Part shown: one piece after another, positions 45,045 through 55,739 of the stretch
How the letters are laid out: each line of letters starts with the position of its first letter
Position numbering within the stretch: the stretch's first letter is position 1
NCBI RefSeq assembly: GCF_036898825.1
Contig: NZ_JARUND010000002.1
Location: 3,410,001-3,474,000, forward strand
DNA: 64,000 nucleotides
Direction: 5' to 3'
Origin: Streptomyces sp. B21-083
GTDB lineage: Bacteria > Actinomycetota > Actinomycetes > Streptomycetales > Streptomycetaceae
Program-made: the position numbers and the translations under genes
The notes under the pieces: model-generated
Told to the model about the DNA's origin: nothing
The model's database searches: none
The model's input: the letters and a program-made list of their open reading frames with translations, nothing else

Positions 45045-46529
45045 TCAGCCCCTTCCCAGGAGCAGTCGGGCCTCGCCGACGGTGATGACGGAGCCGGTGA
45101 CGAGCACTCCGCCGCCGGAGAACTCCCCGTCCTCCTCGGCGAGGGTGATGGCGGCCTCCAGGGCGTCGTCGAGCCGCGGCTCGACCTGGACCCGGTCGTC
45201 GCCGAAGATCTCGACGGCGACGGCGGCCAGCTCGTCGGCTCCCATCGCGCGGTGACTGGAGTTCTGGGTGATCACGACCTCGGCGAAGATCGGCTCGAAG
45301 GCCTCAAGGACCCCGCGTACGTTCTTGTCGCCGCTCGCCCCGACCACCCCGATGAGCCGGCTGAAGTCGAAGGCCTCGCCCACGGCCTCGGCCGTGGCCC
45401 GTGCGCCCGCCGGGTTGTGCGCGGCGTCGAGTACGACGGTGGGTGAGCGCCGTACGATCTCCAGCCGCCCCGGGGACGTCACCGCGGCGAACGCCTTGCG
45501 TACGGTGTCGACGTCGAGAGGCTCGGGCCGCTGGGTGCCGACGCCGAAGAACGCCTCGACGGCGGCGAGGGCGACGGCCGCGTTGTGGGCCTGGTAGCCG
45601 CCGTGCAGGGGCAGGAAGATCTCCTCGTACTCCCCGCCGAGCCCGCGCAGTGTCAGCATCTGCCCGCCGACGGCGACCTGCCTGCTCACAACCCCGAACT
45701 CCAGCCCCTCCCTCGCCACGGTGGCGTCCACCTCGACGGCCTTCTTCAGCAGCACCTGGGCCGCGTCGACCGGCTGCTGGGCGAGGATGACGGTCGCGTC
45801 CTGCTTGATGATCCCGCCCTTCTCGACGGCGATCTCACCGGGCGTCTCGCCGAGCCGGTCGGTGTGGTCGAGGTCGATGGGCGTCACGACGGCCACGTCA
45901 CCGTCGATGACGTTGGTGGCGTCCCAGCTGCCGCCCATCCCGACCTCGACGACGGCCACGTCGACCGGGGCGTCGGCGAAGGCTGCGTACGCCATGCCGG
46001 TCAGGACCTCGAAGAAGGAGAGCCGGAACTCCTGCTGGGCGTCGACCATCTCGACGTACGCCTTGATGTCGTCGTACGTCTCGACGAACCGCTCGGCGGC
46101 GATCGGCGCACCGTCGAGGCTGATCCGCTCGGTGACCGACTGGACGTGCGGGGAGGTGTACCGGCCGGTGCGCAGGTCGAAGGCGCCGAGGAGGGCCTCG
46201 ATCATGCGGGCGGTGGAGGTCTTGCCGTTGGTTCCGGTGATGTGGATCGAGGGGTACGCGCGCTGCGGCTCGCCCAGCACGTCCATCAGCGCGGCGATAC
46301 GGCTGACGGACGGCTCCAGCTTGGTCTCGCCCCAGCGGGTGGCGAGGTCCGCCTCGACGGTGCGCAGGGCCTTGTCGACCTCGGGGTCCTGGGGGCGGCC
46401 AGGCACGTCCGCGGGTGCGGCTCCGCCCTGGGTGCGCAGGGTGCGGCTGCCGGCCTCGATGACCGCGAGGTCGGGGTCGCGGTCGGTCTCGGCGTCGATG
46501 ATCTCGTCGAAGGGGTCGGTGTCGCTCAC
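45045..46529 (-). CDS. folC: Folylpolyglutamate synthase/dihydrofolate synthase
   Basis: 494 residues from a GTG at 46529. Mur-ligase fold: P-loop HITGTNGKTSTARMIEALL near residue 95, VEVGMGGSWDATNVID near 200, DLDHTDRLG and VLDAAHNPAGARATAEAV near 390. It joins glutamate to dihydropteroate and to folates. An acidic N-terminal extension of 60 residues precedes the family core. Longer frames to 47366 run into valS coding sequence. Followed by DUF4233 and ndk on the same strand. Confidence 0.95.
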   Translation of the reverse strand: MSDTDPFDEIIDAETDRDPDLAVIEAGSRTLRTQGGAAPADVPGRPQDPEVDKALRTVEADLATRWGETKLEPSVSRIAALMDVLGEPQRAYPSIHITGTNGKTSTARMIEALLGAFDLRTGRYTSPHVQSVTERISLDGAPIAAERFVETYDDIKAYVEMVDAQQEFRLSFFEVLTGMAYAAFADAPVDVAVVEVGMGGSWDATNVIDGDVAVVTPIDLDHTDRLGETPGEIAVEKGGIIKQDATVILAQQPVDAAQVLLKKAVEVDATVAREGLEFGVVSRQVAVGGQMLTLRGLGGEYEEIFLPLHGGYQAHNAAVALAAVEAFFGVGTQRPEPLDVDTVRKAFAAVTSPGRLEIVRRSPTVVLDAAHNPAGARATAEAVGEAFDFSRLIGVVGASGDKNVRGVLEAFEPIFAEVVITQNSSHRAMGADELAAVAVEIFGDDRVQVEPRLDDALEAAITLAEEDGEFSGGGVLVTGSVITVGEARLLLGRG

Positions 46530-46569
46530 GGGGGTCAGTCTACGGAGCGGGTGCCTACGGCGGTGGGCG

Positions 46570-46669
46570 GTGGGGGTTTCGTCGGCGGGTGCGGGTGCGT
46601 GGGGGCTGGTCGCGCCCACGCGGCGGAGCCGCATATCGATACAGCCCCGCGCCCCTATGGGGCGCGGGG
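46570..46669 (-). repeat. Dispersed intergenic repeat, family B, copy 3 (variant with insert)
   Basis: On the minus strand it starts 12 nt after the valS stop with hairpin CCCCGCGCCCC-ATA-GGGGCGCGGGG (46645-46669), then CTGTATCGATATGCGGCTCC, GCCGCGTGGGCGCGACCAGC and CCCCACGCACCCGCACCCG. The 11-bp hairpin is a likely valS terminator. Confidence 0.72.
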
Positions 46670-46681
46670 AACCACCGTCAG

Positions 46682-49306
46682 CTACGCCTGCGGCAAGCCG
46701 TCCAGCTGGGTCTGGATGCGGGTGATGTCCTCGTCCGCCTTGGTGAGGCGGGCGCGGATCTTGTCGACCACGTTGTCCGGGGCCTTCGCGAGGAACGCCT
46801 CGTTGCCGAGCTTGGCCGTCGCCTGGGCCTTCTCCTTCTCGGCGGCGGCGAGGTCCTTGGAGAGTCGCGCACGCTCCGCCGGGACGTCGATCGTGCCGGA
46901 GAGGTCGAGGGCGACCGTGGCGCCGGCGACCGGGAGGGTCGCGGTGGCGCTGAAACCGTCCTCCTCCGGCTGGAGACGCAGCAGCTGGCGGATGGCCGCC
47001 TCGTGCGCGGCCAGGACGGTCCCGTCGAGGGTGAGGCGCGCCGGGACCTTCTGGCCGTCCTTCAGGCCCTGGTCCTTGCGGAACCGGCGGACCTCGGTGA
47101 CGACCCGCTGGACCAGCGCGATCTCCTGCTCGGCGGCCTCGTCGCGGAAGCCACTGTCCTTGGGCCAGTCGGCGGTGACAAGGGTCTCGCCGCCGGTCAG
47201 CGTCGTCCACAGCGTCTCGGTGACGAACGGGACGATCGGGTGCAGGACCCGCAGCATCACGTCGAGGACCTCGCCGAGGACCCGGCCGGAGACCTTGGCC
47301 TGCTCGCCGCCCGCGAAGAACGTGGTCTTCGACAGCTCGACGTACCAGTCGAAGACCTCGTCCCACGCGAAGTGGTACAGGGACTCACTGAGCTTGGCGA
47401 ACTGGTAGTCGTCGTAGAACGCGTCGATCTCGGCCACGGTCTTGTTCAGCCGGGACAGGATCCAGCGGTCCGTCGCCGACAGCCGCTCCACAGGCGGGAG
47501 TTCGCCCTCGACGGTGGCGCCGTTCATCAGGGCGAAGCGCGTGGCGTTCCAGATCTTGTTGGTGAAGTTCCGGGACGCCTGGACCCAGTCCTCGCCGATC
47601 GGCACGTCCGCGCCCGGGTTGGCGCCCTTGGCCAGGGTGAAGCGGACGGCGTCCGAGCCGTACCGGTCCATCCAGTCGAGGGGGTCCACCGCGTTGGGGT
47701 TGGACTTCGACATCTTCTTGCCGAACTCGTCGCGGACGAGGCCGGTCAACGCGATGGTGTGGAACGGGGCTTCGCCGTCCATCGCGTACAGGCCGAACAT
47801 CATCATCCGGGCGACCCAGAAGAAGATGATGTCGTGGCCGGTGAGCAGGACGTCGGTCTTGTAGAACTTCTCCAGGTCCGGGGTCTGTTCGGGCCAGCCG
47901 AGCGTGGAGAACGGCCACAGGCCGGAGGAGAACCAGGTGTCGAGGACGTCCTCGTCCTGCGTCCAGCCCTCGCCGGTCGGCGTCTCGTCGTCGGGTCCGA
48001 CGCAGATGACCTCGCCGTCCGGGCCGTACCAGACGGGGATGCGGTGGCCCCACCACAACTGGCGTGAGATGCACCAGTCGTTGAGGTTGTCGACCCAGTC
48101 GAAGTAGCGCTTCGACATGTCCTGCGGGTGGATCGTGACGCGGCCGTCGCGGACCGCGTCACCGGCGGCCTTGGCGAGGGTCTCGACCTTGACCCACCAC
48201 TGGAGGGACAGCCGGGGCTCGACGGTCGTCTTGCAGCGTGAGCAGTGGCCCACGGAGTGGACGTACGGGCGCTTCTCGGCGACGATCCGGCCCTGCTCGC
48301 GCAGCGCGTTGACGATCGTGGAGCGGGCCTCGAAGCGGTCCAGTCCCTGGAACGGGCCGTGCACGGTGATGACGCCGCGCTCGTCCATGACGGTCAGCGA
48401 CTCCAGGCCGTGGCGCTGGCCGATGGCGAAGTCGTTCGGGTCGTGGGCCGGGGTCACCTTGACGGCGCCGGTGCCGAACTCCGGGTCGACGTGGGTGTCC
48501 GCGACGACCAGGATGGTCCGGTTGGTCAGCGGCAGCTTGATCCGCTTGCCGACGAGGTGCTGGTAGCGCTCGTCGTCGGGGTGGACCGCGACTGCCGTGT
48601 CACCGAGCATGGTCTCGGCTCTGGTCGTCGCGACGACGAGTGTGTCCTCGCCCTCGCCGTACTTGATGGAGACGAGCTCACCGTCGTCGTCCTGGTAGTC
48701 CACCTCGATGTCCGAGATGGCCGTCAGACAGCGCGGACACCAGTTGATGATGCGCTCGGCACGGTAGATCAGCTCGTCGTCGAAGAGCTTCTTGAAGATC
48801 GTCTGGACGGCCTTGGACAGCCCCTCGTCCATGGTGAAGCGCTCGCGGCTCCAGTCGACGCCATCGCCGAGGCGTCGCATCTGGCCGAGGATCTTGCCGC
48901 CGTATTCCTCCTTCCACTGCCAGACCCGCTCGACGAACTCCTCGCGCCCCAGGTCGTGCCGCGACTTGCCCTCTTCGGCAAGCTGCTGCTCGACCTTGTT
49001 CTGGGTCGCGATACCGGCGTGGTCCATGCCGGGGAGCCAGAGCGACTCGTAGCCCTGCATGCGCTTGCGGCGGGTGAGGGCGTCCATGAGCGTGTGCTGG
49101 AAGGCGTGGCCCAGGTGGAGGGAGCCCGTGACGTTCGGCGGCGGGATGACGATGGTGTAGGGCGGCTTCTCGCTCTTCGCGTCGGCGGTGAAGTATCCCC
49201 GTTCCACCCAGCGCTCGTACAGCTTCCCCTCTACCTCGGCCGGCGCGTACTGGGTCGGCAGTTCGGTGATGGGCGCTGTTGGCTGCTGCTGAGCGTTCTC
49301 GGTCAC
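46682..49306 (-). CDS. valS: Valyl-tRNA synthetase
   Basis: 874 residues, full length. [14 protein letters not shown] (HIGH) near residue 55, [12 protein letters not shown] near 95, [20 protein letters not shown] (KMSKS) near 530, and a C-terminal coiled-coil arm rich in Ala/Glu/Lys (residues about 810-870) typical of ValRS. GTG at 49306. No leader peptide or T-box is visible before it, unlike leuS. Confidence 0.98.
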   Translation of the reverse strand: MTENAQQQPTAPITELPTQYAPAEVEGKLYERWVERGYFTADAKSEKPPYTIVIPPPNVTGSLHLGHAFQHTLMDALTRRKRMQGYESLWLPGMDHAGIATQNKVEQQLAEEGKSRHDLGREEFVERVWQWKEEYGGKILGQMRRLGDGVDWSRERFTMDEGLSKAVQTIFKKLFDDELIYRAERIINWCPRCLTAISDIEVDYQDDDGELVSIKYGEGEDTLVVATTRAETMLGDTAVAVHPDDERYQHLVGKRIKLPLTNRTILVVADTHVDPEFGTGAVKVTPAHDPNDFAIGQRHGLESLTVMDERGVITVHGPFQGLDRFEARSTIVNALREQGRIVAEKRPYVHSVGHCSRCKTTVEPRLSLQWWVKVETLAKAAGDAVRDGRVTIHPQDMSKRYFDWVDNLNDWCISRQLWWGHRIPVWYGPDGEVICVGPDDETPTGEGWTQDEDVLDTWFSSGLWPFSTLGWPEQTPDLEKFYKTDVLLTGHDIIFFWVARMMMFGLYAMDGEAPFHTIALTGLVRDEFGKKMSKSNPNAVDPLDWMDRYGSDAVRFTLAKGANPGADVPIGEDWVQASRNFTNKIWNATRFALMNGATVEGELPPVERLSATDRWILSRLNKTVAEIDAFYDDYQFAKLSESLYHFAWDEVFDWYVELSKTTFFAGGEQAKVSGRVLGEVLDVMLRVLHPIVPFVTETLWTTLTGGETLVTADWPKDSGFRDEAAEQEIALVQRVVTEVRRFRKDQGLKDGQKVPARLTLDGTVLAAHEAAIRQLLRLQPEEDGFSATATLPVAGATVALDLSGTIDVPAERARLSKDLAAAEKEKAQATAKLGNEAFLAKAPDNVVDKIRARLTKADEDITRIQTQLDGLPQA

Positions 49307-49442
49307 CCGGTCAGTTTAGAGGCGTCACCACCGTGTCCCGAAACGCGTTTCCTTCGTAACGGGGGGACACCGGGGGCAACTCGGGCTCCTGGCCTGCGCG
49401 AGGATGTCAGGAACACATAAGTATCTGGAGGGGAACCCAGAG

Positions 49443-50348
49443 ATGAGCCACAACCAGCCGGGCCCGTACGGCGGACCACCGCAGCAGCCCGGTCCGTACG
49501 GTCAGCCGGGTCCCTACGGGCAACCGGCGCCGTACGGCCAGCCCGGTCCGTACGGTCAGCCGCCCCAGGCCCCTCCGACGGCTCCCCAGCCCGGTTACGG
49601 CTACCCCCAGCAGGCCCCTCCCCCGCAGCCCGGCTACGGCTATCCGCAGCAGGCCCCGTACGGGGTTCCGCAGCCGCCTGCGTCGCCGAGCGGGGGCGGG
49701 AAGAAGACGGGGATCGTCATCGGGGCGGTCGCCGTCGTGGCCGCGATCGCCGTGGGTGCGTACTTCGCGCTGAGCGGGGGCTCGGGCAGCGGCTCCGACA
49801 TCGCCGACGACGGCGCGCACAAGCTGGCGACGCCGGCGACCGTGATCGACGGGGCGTACAAGAAGAGCGGCAGCGGGGCCGAGAAGATGGCCCAGGACGA
49901 GATCAAGGAGACCGAGGCGTGGGGTGTGCGGAACCCCAAGAACGTCAGCGCGAGTTACGTCGCGGGGTCGGGGTTCACCACCAAGAACATCATGTTCTCC
50001 GGCGTGTACGGCACGATCGACGAGCCGGAGAAGGTCGTCGACGCCATGTTCGCCAAGATGAAGGCAATGTCCGACCAGAGCGCCTCCACCGCCGGCAAGC
50101 TCGTCGGCAGCCTTGAGGAGTTCACGCCCTCGGGCTTCGAAAACGGCGTCATGAAGTGCCAGCACATCGAGAGCACCCGCTCCGGGAAGACGACGCGGAC
50201 GCCGGTCTGCGTCTGGGGTGACCACAGCACCCTCACCTATGTCGTCTCGTACGACCTGGCCGCCCTGGCCACGGGTGCGGGCGGTTCGCTGGAGGACGCG
50301 TCCGCGCTCGCGGCCAAGCTGCGCGCCGATGTGCGCGTCAAGGCCTGA
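49443..50348 (+). CDS. Pro/Tyr/Gly-rich single-pass membrane protein
   Basis: 301 residues; ATG at 49443 with GGAGGGG upstream. Residues 1-85 are tandem QPGPYG and [10 protein letters not shown] units. One membrane helix follows near 90-108 ([20 protein letters not shown]), then a Gly/Ser linker and about 185 exported residues with [20 protein letters not shown] and two cysteines ([18 protein letters not shown]) that could pair. Many streptomycete membrane proteins share this layout with disordered cytoplasmic Pro-rich ends. Divergent from valS, convergent with clpX. Function unknown. Confidence 0.85.
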   Translation: MSHNQPGPYGGPPQQPGPYGQPGPYGQPAPYGQPGPYGQPPQAPPTAPQPGYGYPQQAPPPQPGYGYPQQAPYGVPQPPASPSGGGKKTGIVIGAVAVVAAIAVGAYFALSGGSGSGSDIADDGAHKLATPATVIDGAYKKSGSGAEKMAQDEIKETEAWGVRNPKNVSASYVAGSGFTTKNIMFSGVYGTIDEPEKVVDAMFAKMKAMSDQSASTAGKLVGSLEEFTPSGFENGVMKCQHIESTRSGKTTRTPVCVWGDHSTLTYVVSYDLAALATGAGGSLEDASALAAKLRADVRVKA

Positions 50349-50384
50349 CACGCCTCGACGTCCAACCTCAACTGATGAACCTCA

Positions 50385-50428
50385 ACTGCGGAGGGGCCCC
50401 GGTCTGTTGACCGGGGCCCCTCCGCAGT
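50385..50428. terminator. Bidirectional terminator between membrane protein gene and clpX
   Basis: ACTGCGGAGGGGCCCCGGTC pairs perfectly over 20 bp with 50409-50428 around the tetraloop TGTT. Confidence 0.92.
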
Positions 50429-50444
50429 ACGAACGCGCCGACGG

Positions 50445-51731
50445 CTACGCCGTCTTCTGCTCTCCCGGGCCGCGTCCGCGCGCGTCCCTCGGGATCAGGG
50501 TCGGGTTCACGTTCTTCAGGACGACGTCCACCGTGATGACGACGCGGGCCACGTCCTTGCGGGACGGGACCTCGTACATCACCGCCTGGAGGACCTCCTC
50601 CATGATGGCGCGCAGGCCACGCGCACCGGTCTGGCGCAGGATCGCCTGGTCGGCGATTGCCTCCAGGGCCTCGCGCTCGAAGTCCAGCTCCACACCGTCG
50701 AGTTCGAAGAGGCGCTGGTACTGCTTGACGAGGGCGTTACGCGGCTCCACCAGGATCTGGAGGAGGGCCTCACGGTCGAGGTTGTGCACCGACGTGATGA
50801 CGGGGAGGCGGCCGATGAACTCGGGGATCATGCCGAACTTCACCAGGTCCTCGGGCATGACGTCCTCGAAGCGGTCCTTCGCCTCCAGCTCCTTCTTGGA
50901 GCGGATCGTGGCGCCGAAGCCGATGCCCTTGGCACCCGCGCGGGACTCGACGAGCTTCTCCAAGCCCGCGAAGGCACCGCCCACGATGAACAGCACGTTC
51001 GTCGTGTCGATCTGGATGAACTCCTGGTGCGGGTGCTTGCGTCCGCCCTGCGGCGGGACGGAGGCCGTCGTGCCTTCGAGGATCTTCAGCAGTGCCTGCT
51101 GGACGCCCTCGCCGGACACGTCACGCGTGATCGACGGGTTTTCACTCTTCCGCGCGACCTTGTCGATCTCGTCGATGTAGATGATTCCGGTTTCGGCCTT
51201 CTTGACGTCGTAGTCCGCCGCCTGGATCAGCTTCAACAGGATGTTCTCGACGTCCTCGCCGACATACCCGGCCTCCGTCAGCGCCGTCGCGTCGGCGATG
51301 GCGAACGGGACGTTCAGCATGCGCGCCAGGGTCTGCGCGAGGAGGGTCTTGCCGGAGCCCGTGGGGCCCAGCAGCAGGATGTTCGACTTCGCCAACTCGA
51401 TGGCGTCCTCACGGCTTTGACCGCCGCCGTTCTCACCGGCCTGGACCCGCTTGTAGTGGTTGTACACCGCGACGGACAGGGCCTTCTTGGCCGACTCCTG
51501 ACCGACTACGTACCCCTCGAGGAACTCGTAGATCTCGCGAGGCTTGGGGAGTTCCTCCCACCTGACCTCGCTCGTCTCCGCGAGCTCTTCCTCGATGATC
51601 TCGTTGCAGAGATCGATGCACTCGTCGCAGATGTATACACCGGGGCCTGCGATGAGCTTCTTGACCTGCTTCTGGCTCTTGCCACAGAACGAGCACTTGA
51701 GCAGATCGCCGCCGTCACCGATGCGTGCCAC
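50445..51731 (-). CDS. clpX: ATP-dependent Clp protease ATP-binding subunit ClpX
   Basis: 428 residues. N-terminal zinc domain with four cysteines ([18 protein letters not shown]), Walker [11 protein letters not shown] near 125, pore loop [10 protein letters not shown], Walker [10 protein letters not shown] near 185 and sensor [10 protein letters not shown] region. It unfolds substrates and feeds them to ClpP1P2. GTG start at 51731. The two clpP genes lie upstream on the same strand, separated by 194 nt containing a hairpin. Confidence 0.98.
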   Translation of the reverse strand: MARIGDGGDLLKCSFCGKSQKQVKKLIAGPGVYICDECIDLCNEIIEEELAETSEVRWEELPKPREIYEFLEGYVVGQESAKKALSVAVYNHYKRVQAGENGGGQSREDAIELAKSNILLLGPTGSGKTLLAQTLARMLNVPFAIADATALTEAGYVGEDVENILLKLIQAADYDVKKAETGIIYIDEIDKVARKSENPSITRDVSGEGVQQALLKILEGTTASVPPQGGRKHPHQEFIQIDTTNVLFIVGGAFAGLEKLVESRAGAKGIGFGATIRSKKELEAKDRFEDVMPEDLVKFGMIPEFIGRLPVITSVHNLDREALLQILVEPRNALVKQYQRLFELDGVELDFEREALEAIADQAILRQTGARGLRAIMEEVLQAVMYEVPSRKDVARVVITVDVVLKNVNPTLIPRDARGRGPGEQKTA

Positions 51732-51832
51732 GGTGTGCTTCCCCTTCGCCTGGGAGACGCCTAGGTACAGCGGCTCCTGGTGCTGCCTTATGTCGACGGT
51801 ACCTTGCCGGGCCCCTCGTTCGGGCCCCCCTT

Positions 51833-51872
51833 GGCACGGTTCACTTCGACGTGCGCCGAGTCGAACCGTGCC
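51833..51872 (-). terminator. Hairpin between clpP2 and clpX
   Basis: GGCACGGTTC (51833-51842) and GAACCGTGCC (51863-51872), 10-bp perfect arms with a 20-nt partly self-pairing centre. Likely a terminator or processing site that sets the clpX level relative to clpP. Confidence 0.55.
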
Positions 51873-51925
51873 GAGGGGCGGCAGACGATACAGCTTCTCC
51901 GTCTGCCAGTACGCCTACCAGTACG

Positions 51926-52624
51926 TCAGCGGACGCTGGCGTTGTTCATCTTCCGGGTGGAAATGATCTGGTCGATCAGTCCGTACGACAGGGCGTCCTC
52001 GGCCGTGAGGATCTTGTCGCGCTCGATGTCCTCGCGGATCTTCTCGATCGGCGTGGTCGAGTGCTTGGCCAGCATGTCCTCCAGCTGGGCACGCATCCGG
52101 AGGATCTCGTTGGCCGCGATCTCCAGGTCGGAGACCTGCCCGCGACCGGTCTCGCTGTACGGCTGGTGGATCAGCACGCGCGCGTTGGGCAGCGCCATGC
52201 GCTTGCCCGGCGTGCCGGCCGCGAGGAGGATCGCGGCGGCGGAGGCCGCCTGGCCCATGCAGACCGTCTGGACGTCCGGCTTCACGAACTGCATCGTGTC
52301 GTAAATCGCAGTGAGCGCCGTGAACGAGCCGCCGGGGCTGTTGATGTAGACCGAGATGTCCCGGTCGGGGTCCATCGACTCCAGGCACAGCAGCTGCGCC
52401 ATGACGTCGTTGGCGGAGGCGTCGTCGATCTGCACGCCGAGGAAGATCACGCGCTCCTCGAAGAGCTTCGCGTACGGGTCGTACTCACGCACGCCCTGCG
52501 AGGTGCGCTCGACGAAGCGCGGGATGACGTAGCGGGACTCGGCACGCGGGCCGGTGTACTCCGCCTGGGCGGCCTGGGCGGCCATCGTACGGTCGTAGAG
52601 GCCGCTGCCGGGGAAGTCGTTCAC
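51926..52624 (-). CDS. clpP2: ATP-dependent Clp protease proteolytic subunit ClpP2
   Basis: 232 residues. Catalytic Ser in [16 protein letters not shown], His in [12 protein letters not shown] and Asp in [21 protein letters not shown]. The N-terminus is extended by about 35 residues compared with E. coli ClpP. GTG at 52624 with AGGAG 5 nt upstream. It follows clpP1 by 50 nt; the two subunits form the mixed tetradecamer of actinobacteria. Confidence 0.97.
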   Translation of the reverse strand: MNDFPGSGLYDRTMAAQAAQAEYTGPRAESRYVIPRFVERTSQGVREYDPYAKLFEERVIFLGVQIDDASANDVMAQLLCLESMDPDRDISVYINSPGGSFTALTAIYDTMQFVKPDVQTVCMGQAASAAAILLAAGTPGKRMALPNARVLIHQPYSETGRGQVSDLEIAANEILRMRAQLEDMLAKHSTTPIEKIREDIERDKILTAEDALSYGLIDQIISTRKMNNASVR

Positions 52625-52674
52625 GGTGTCTCCTGAAAGGGGCTTAGGCGGGGGCTGGAGGGCGTTGAGGGCAC

Positions 52675-53295
52675 TTACACCCCTGTGCCGCCGCCGCCCG
52701 GGATGCCTGCGGCCGTGGCGATGACGTCGTCGATGAGGCCGTACGCCTTGGCCTCCTCGGGGTCGAACCAGCGGTCGCGGTCCGAGTCCCGGGTGACCTG
52801 CTCGACGGTCTGGCCCGTGTGCTGCGCCGTGAGCTCGGCCATGCGCTTCTTGGTGTGCAGCAGCCGCTCGGCGTGGATCTTGATGTCCGAGGCCGAACCC
52901 GCGAGGCCCGCGGAGGGCTGGTGGATCAGGATCTCGGCGTTCGGCAGGGCGAAGCGCTTGCCGGGCGTACCCGCGCTGAGCAGGAACTGGCCCATGGAAG
53001 CCGCGAGACCCATGGCGATGGTCATCACGTCGTTCTTGATGAACTGCATGGTGTCGTAGATCGCCATGCCGGCCGTGATCGAGCCGCCGGGGCTGTTGAT
53101 GTAGAGGTTGATGTCCTTGTCCGGGTCAGCGGCCGCGAGGAGCAGCAGCTGCGCGGTGATCTTGTTCGCGATGTCGTCGTCGACCGGCTGGCCGAGGAAG
53201 ATGATCCGCTCGTTGAGCAGCCGGTTGTAGACCTGGTCGCCGAGGCCACCGCCGATGGAAGGCTCGCCGGCGGCGGAAGGCATCAGATTCGTCAC
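52675..53295 (-). CDS. clpP1: ATP-dependent Clp protease proteolytic subunit ClpP1
   Basis: 206 residues. Ser in [16 protein letters not shown], His in [12 protein letters not shown], Asp in [24 protein letters not shown] at 53295 is fixed by AGGTGG 7 nt upstream; a longer open frame to 53682 has no ribosome site and crosses the promoter region. First gene of clpP1-clpP2(-clpX). A ClgR-like site lies about 155 nt upstream. Confidence 0.97.
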   Translation of the reverse strand: MTNLMPSAAGEPSIGGGLGDQVYNRLLNERIIFLGQPVDDDIANKITAQLLLLAAADPDKDINLYINSPGGSITAGMAIYDTMQFIKNDVMTIAMGLAASMGQFLLSAGTPGKRFALPNAEILIHQPSAGLAGSASDIKIHAERLLHTKKRMAELTAQHTGQTVEQVTRDSDRDRWFDPEEAKAYGLIDDVIATAAGIPGGGGTGV

Positions 53296-53449
53296 GTCGT
53301 GTCCACCTGCTCGTCTTACGACGGCGCCGGGCCGTCTCACGTGTTCTGCCGGGGCGTGGAGCCGTCCGACGGTTATCGGGGGCTCCCCTGCCCTCGCTCT
53401 CATGGACCCTAACGCGCGGGTCCCTCCGGGGAATCCCGGGAATGGAACT

Positions 53450-53465
53450 GTTCGCTGTGAGCGCA
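53450..53465 (+). promoter_or_regulatory. Candidate ClgR operator upstream of clpP1
   Basis: GTTCGCTGTGAGCGCA resembles the actinobacterial ClgR site, whose core is CGCYNANRGCG; here CGC-TGTGA-GCG differs at one position. ClgR is the known activator of clpP1P2 in streptomycetes. Confidence 0.5.
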
Positions 53466-53589
53466 TGCGCTCCGCTGGGTTGAGCAGGGTTTCCGGTGCG
53501 GGTCGGCCGGGTGTGGGGGGCGGGGTCGGGGTGAACGTCGCGGGGCTCCCGCCCCGGCCCCGGCATTCTCCGTAGGGCCGCGGGGAGGT

Positions 53590-53640
53590 GGTCGGGTGCG
53601 GGCCCGTGGGGGCTTGTCGCGCAGTTCCCCGCGCCCCTGG
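53590..53640 (-). repeat. Dispersed intergenic repeat, family B, copy 4
   Basis: Minus strand reads AGGGGCGCGGGGAACTGCGC, then GACAAGCCCCCACGGGCC and CGCACCCGACC, nearly identical to copy 1 at 11357-11412. It lies between the tig terminator and the clpP1 promoter. Confidence 0.75.
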
Positions 53641-53659
53641 GTACGCCCATGTGGCCGGA

Positions 53660-53709
53660 TACGACGACGGGCCCCGGCGCATGGTGCGCGGCCGGGGCCC
53701 GTCGTCGTA
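53660..53709 (-). terminator. Strong terminator after tig
   Basis: TACGACGACGGGCCCCGGC (53660-53678) pairs over 19 bp with 53691-53709 around a 12-nt GC-rich loop, starting 24 nt past the stop. Confidence 0.85.
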
Positions 53710-53733
53710 CGTGATTCAGAGGTGCCGTGGCTG

Positions 53734-55140
53734 TCAGGCCTCGGGCTTCGCGTCGGGGGACTCCGTCTCGGCCTCGGCCTCGACGGCCGGGGTCTCCTCG
53801 GAGGTGGCCTCCGTGGTCTCGTCCTCTTCCTCGTCGTCGAGGTCGATGATCTCGCCGTTGGTGTCCTTGACCGTGGCGGCCTCGACGACGACCGCGAGGG
53901 CCTTGCCGCGGGCGACCTCGCCGACCAGCATCGGGACCTGGCCGCCCTCGACGACCGCCTGGGCGAACTGGTCGGGGGACATGCCGGAGGAGGCCGCGCG
54001 CCGCATGAGGTGCTCGGTGAGCTCCTCCTGGTTGACGTTCAGCTTCTCCTTGTTGACCAGCTCGTCGAGGACGAACTGCGTCTTGATGCCCTTGACCGCG
54101 GCTTCCTTGGTCTCGGTGTCGAACTCCTCGGCCGTCTTGCCCTGGATCTCGAGGTACTTCTCCAGGTCGAGACCCATCTGGCCGAGCTGGTGGTGCTCCA
54201 GGTTGTGCTTGCGGGTGTTGACCTCTTCCTCGAGAAGCTTCTCGGGGACGGGCACCTCGACGAGCTCCAGCAGCTTCTCCAGGACGCGCTCCTGGGCCTG
54301 CGTGGCCTGGTCGTACTGCTTCATGTTCTCGAGGCGCTTGCGGCTGTCCGCGCGGAGCTCCTCCAGGGTGTCGAACTCGGAGGCGAGCTGGGCGAACTCG
54401 TCGTCCAGGGCCGGGAGTTCGCGGGCGGCGACCTGGGTGACCTTGACGGTGACCTCGGCCTCCTTGCCGGCCGCGGAGCCGCCCTTGAGCTCGGAGGTGA
54501 AGGTGGCCTCGCCACCGGCCTCCACGCCCGTCACGGCCTCGTCGACGCCGTCCAGCAGCTCGCCGGAGCCGATGGTGTAGGACAGGCCGTTCGCGATGCC
54601 GTCCTCCAGCACCTCGCCGTCGACCTTGGCCTCCAGGTCCAGCGTCACGACGTCGCCGTCCTCGGCGGCACGCTCGACCGGGGAGGTGGAGGCGAAGCGC
54701 TCGCGCAGTTCCTCGACGGCCTTGTCGATGTCCTCGTCGCTCACCTCGATGGCGTCGACCTCGACCTCGATACCGGAGTAGTCCGGGATCTCGATGGTCG
54801 GGCGGACGTCGACCTCGGCGGTGAAGTTCAGCGTCTCGCCGTCCTTCAACTCCGTGATGTCGACCTCGGGCTGGCCCAGGACGTTGAGCTCGGCCTCGTT
54901 GACCGCTTCGGTGTAGAACTTCGGGAGCGCGTCGTTGACCGCCTCCTCCAGGACCGCACCGCGGCCGAACCGCTGGTCGATGATGCGCGCCGGGATCTTG
55001 CCCTTCCGGAAGCCCTTCACCGTGACCTGCTGGTTGATCTTCTTGTACGCCGCGTCGAGGCTGTCCTTGAGCTCCTCGAAGGGCACCTCGATGCTGAGCC
55101 GAACCCGGGTCGGGTTCAGGGTCTCCACGGCGCTCTTCAC
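53734..55140 (-). CDS. tig: Trigger factor (ribosome-associated chaperone/PPIase)
   Basis: 468 residues. The ribosome-binding loop is [19 protein letters not shown] near residue 45, the FKBP-type domain runs about 150-245 ([33 protein letters not shown]), and the helical C-domain follows. The last 45 residues are very acidic ([17 protein letters not shown]). GTG at 55140 is fixed by AAGGAG with an 8-nt spacer; the frame extends further upstream without a site. Next to clpP1 as in most bacteria, but with its own terminator. Confidence 0.97.
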   Translation of the reverse strand: MKSAVETLNPTRVRLSIEVPFEELKDSLDAAYKKINQQVTVKGFRKGKIPARIIDQRFGRGAVLEEAVNDALPKFYTEAVNEAELNVLGQPEVDITELKDGETLNFTAEVDVRPTIEIPDYSGIEVEVDAIEVSDEDIDKAVEELRERFASTSPVERAAEDGDVVTLDLEAKVDGEVLEDGIANGLSYTIGSGELLDGVDEAVTGVEAGGEATFTSELKGGSAAGKEAEVTVKVTQVAARELPALDDEFAQLASEFDTLEELRADSRKRLENMKQYDQATQAQERVLEKLLELVEVPVPEKLLEEEVNTRKHNLEHHQLGQMGLDLEKYLEIQGKTAEEFDTETKEAAVKGIKTQFVLDELVNKEKLNVNQEELTEHLMRRAASSGMSPDQFAQAVVEGGQVPMLVGEVARGKALAVVVEAATVKDTNGEIIDLDDEEEDETTEATSEETPAVEAEAETESPDAKPEA

Positions 55141-55353
55141 GGTTCGGTCTCCTTGGGGGCTGACTTCTTGGGGTTCTGCTGCGGGTTCTGCTGATTGTCC
55201 TGATGTCGGACGCGGCGGAGCCTCAGCGGATTCGCGGCCCTTGAGGGACGTAAACAACGCAGACACACGGGCGCGCAGTTTGCATACTAGCCGCAGCCGG
55301 TACACGCCCCAAAAGGCGATCTTGAAGATGATCCTGCCGATGGTCCGGCACGA

Positions 55354-55430
55354 TGGTCGGGGTGGCGGGATTTGAACCCACGGCCTTCCGCTCCCAAAGC
55401 GGACGCGCTACCAAGCTGCGCCACACCCCG
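55354..55430 (-). tRNA. tRNA-Pro(TGG)
   Basis: 77 nt including an encoded CCA. Acceptor CGGGGTG/CACCCCG, anticodon stem TCCGC/GCGGA with loop TTTGGGA, so anticodon TGG reads CCA. T-arm GGGTTCAAATCC. It is divergent from tRNA-Gly. Confidence 0.96.
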
Positions 55431-55570
55431 TCTGGTGCGACACGTAGGGTACATGCCCGCAGGCCGTGGGGTTGCCGCATTTCAGGACTGGAAACGCGGT
55501 GTGCGTCCAGGGGCCTTGAACCGCTACGATGGTTTCTGTGCCGCGGTCATCTGACCTGCGGCGCACCTGT

Positions 55571-55641
55571 GCGGGCGTAGCTCAATGGTAGAGCCCTAGT
55601 CTTCCAAACTAGCTACGCGGGTTCGATTCCCGTCGCCCGCT
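55571..55641 (+). tRNA. tRNA-Gly(TCC)
   Basis: 71 nt; acceptor GCGGGCG/CGCCCGC with T73, D-arm GCTCAATGGTAGAGC, anticodon stem CTAGT/ACTAG with loop CTTCCAA (anticodon TCC, reads GGA), T-arm CGGGTTCGATTCCCG. No encoded CCA. Confidence 0.96.
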
Positions 55642-55653
55642 CTGTTCTTGCCG

Positions 55654-55681
55654 CCGGCCCGGTTCCCTGGAACCGGGCCGG
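55654..55681 (+). terminator. Terminator after tRNA-Gly
   Basis: CCGGCCCGGTTCC and GGAACCGGGCCGG are perfect 13-nt arms separated by two bases; the innermost pairs would open to form the loop. 12 nt after the tRNA. Confidence 0.8.
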
Positions 55682-55739
55682 TCGCGTTTCTCCCCGGCGG
55701 TCGGAGCCTGTGGCCGGACGGCCCGGCCGGGCAGCCTGG

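Larger units (their letters stand above)
53296..53733 (-). promoter_or_regulatory. clpP1 promoter region and tig 3' flank
   Basis: 438 nt without a gene. From clpP1 outward it holds the ribosome site, a ClgR-like motif (53450-53465) overlapped by the palindrome GAGCGCATGCGCTC (53460-53473), a family B repeat (53590-53640) and the tig terminator (53660-53709). Confidence 0.6.

Noticed and set aside
49307..49442. T-box riboswitch before valS
   Set aside because: The 136-nt divergent gap shows no specifier loop, T-box sequence or terminator before valS.
49450..49680. Repeats with GGTCCGTACGGTCAGCC-like units
   Set aside because: Coding repeat of the Pro/Tyr/Gly-rich protein, not a CRISPR array.
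53296..53682. Long N-terminal extension of clpP1
   Set aside because: Pro/Arg-rich low-information sequence crossing the promoter region; GTG at 53295 has a proper ribosome site and fits ClpP length.
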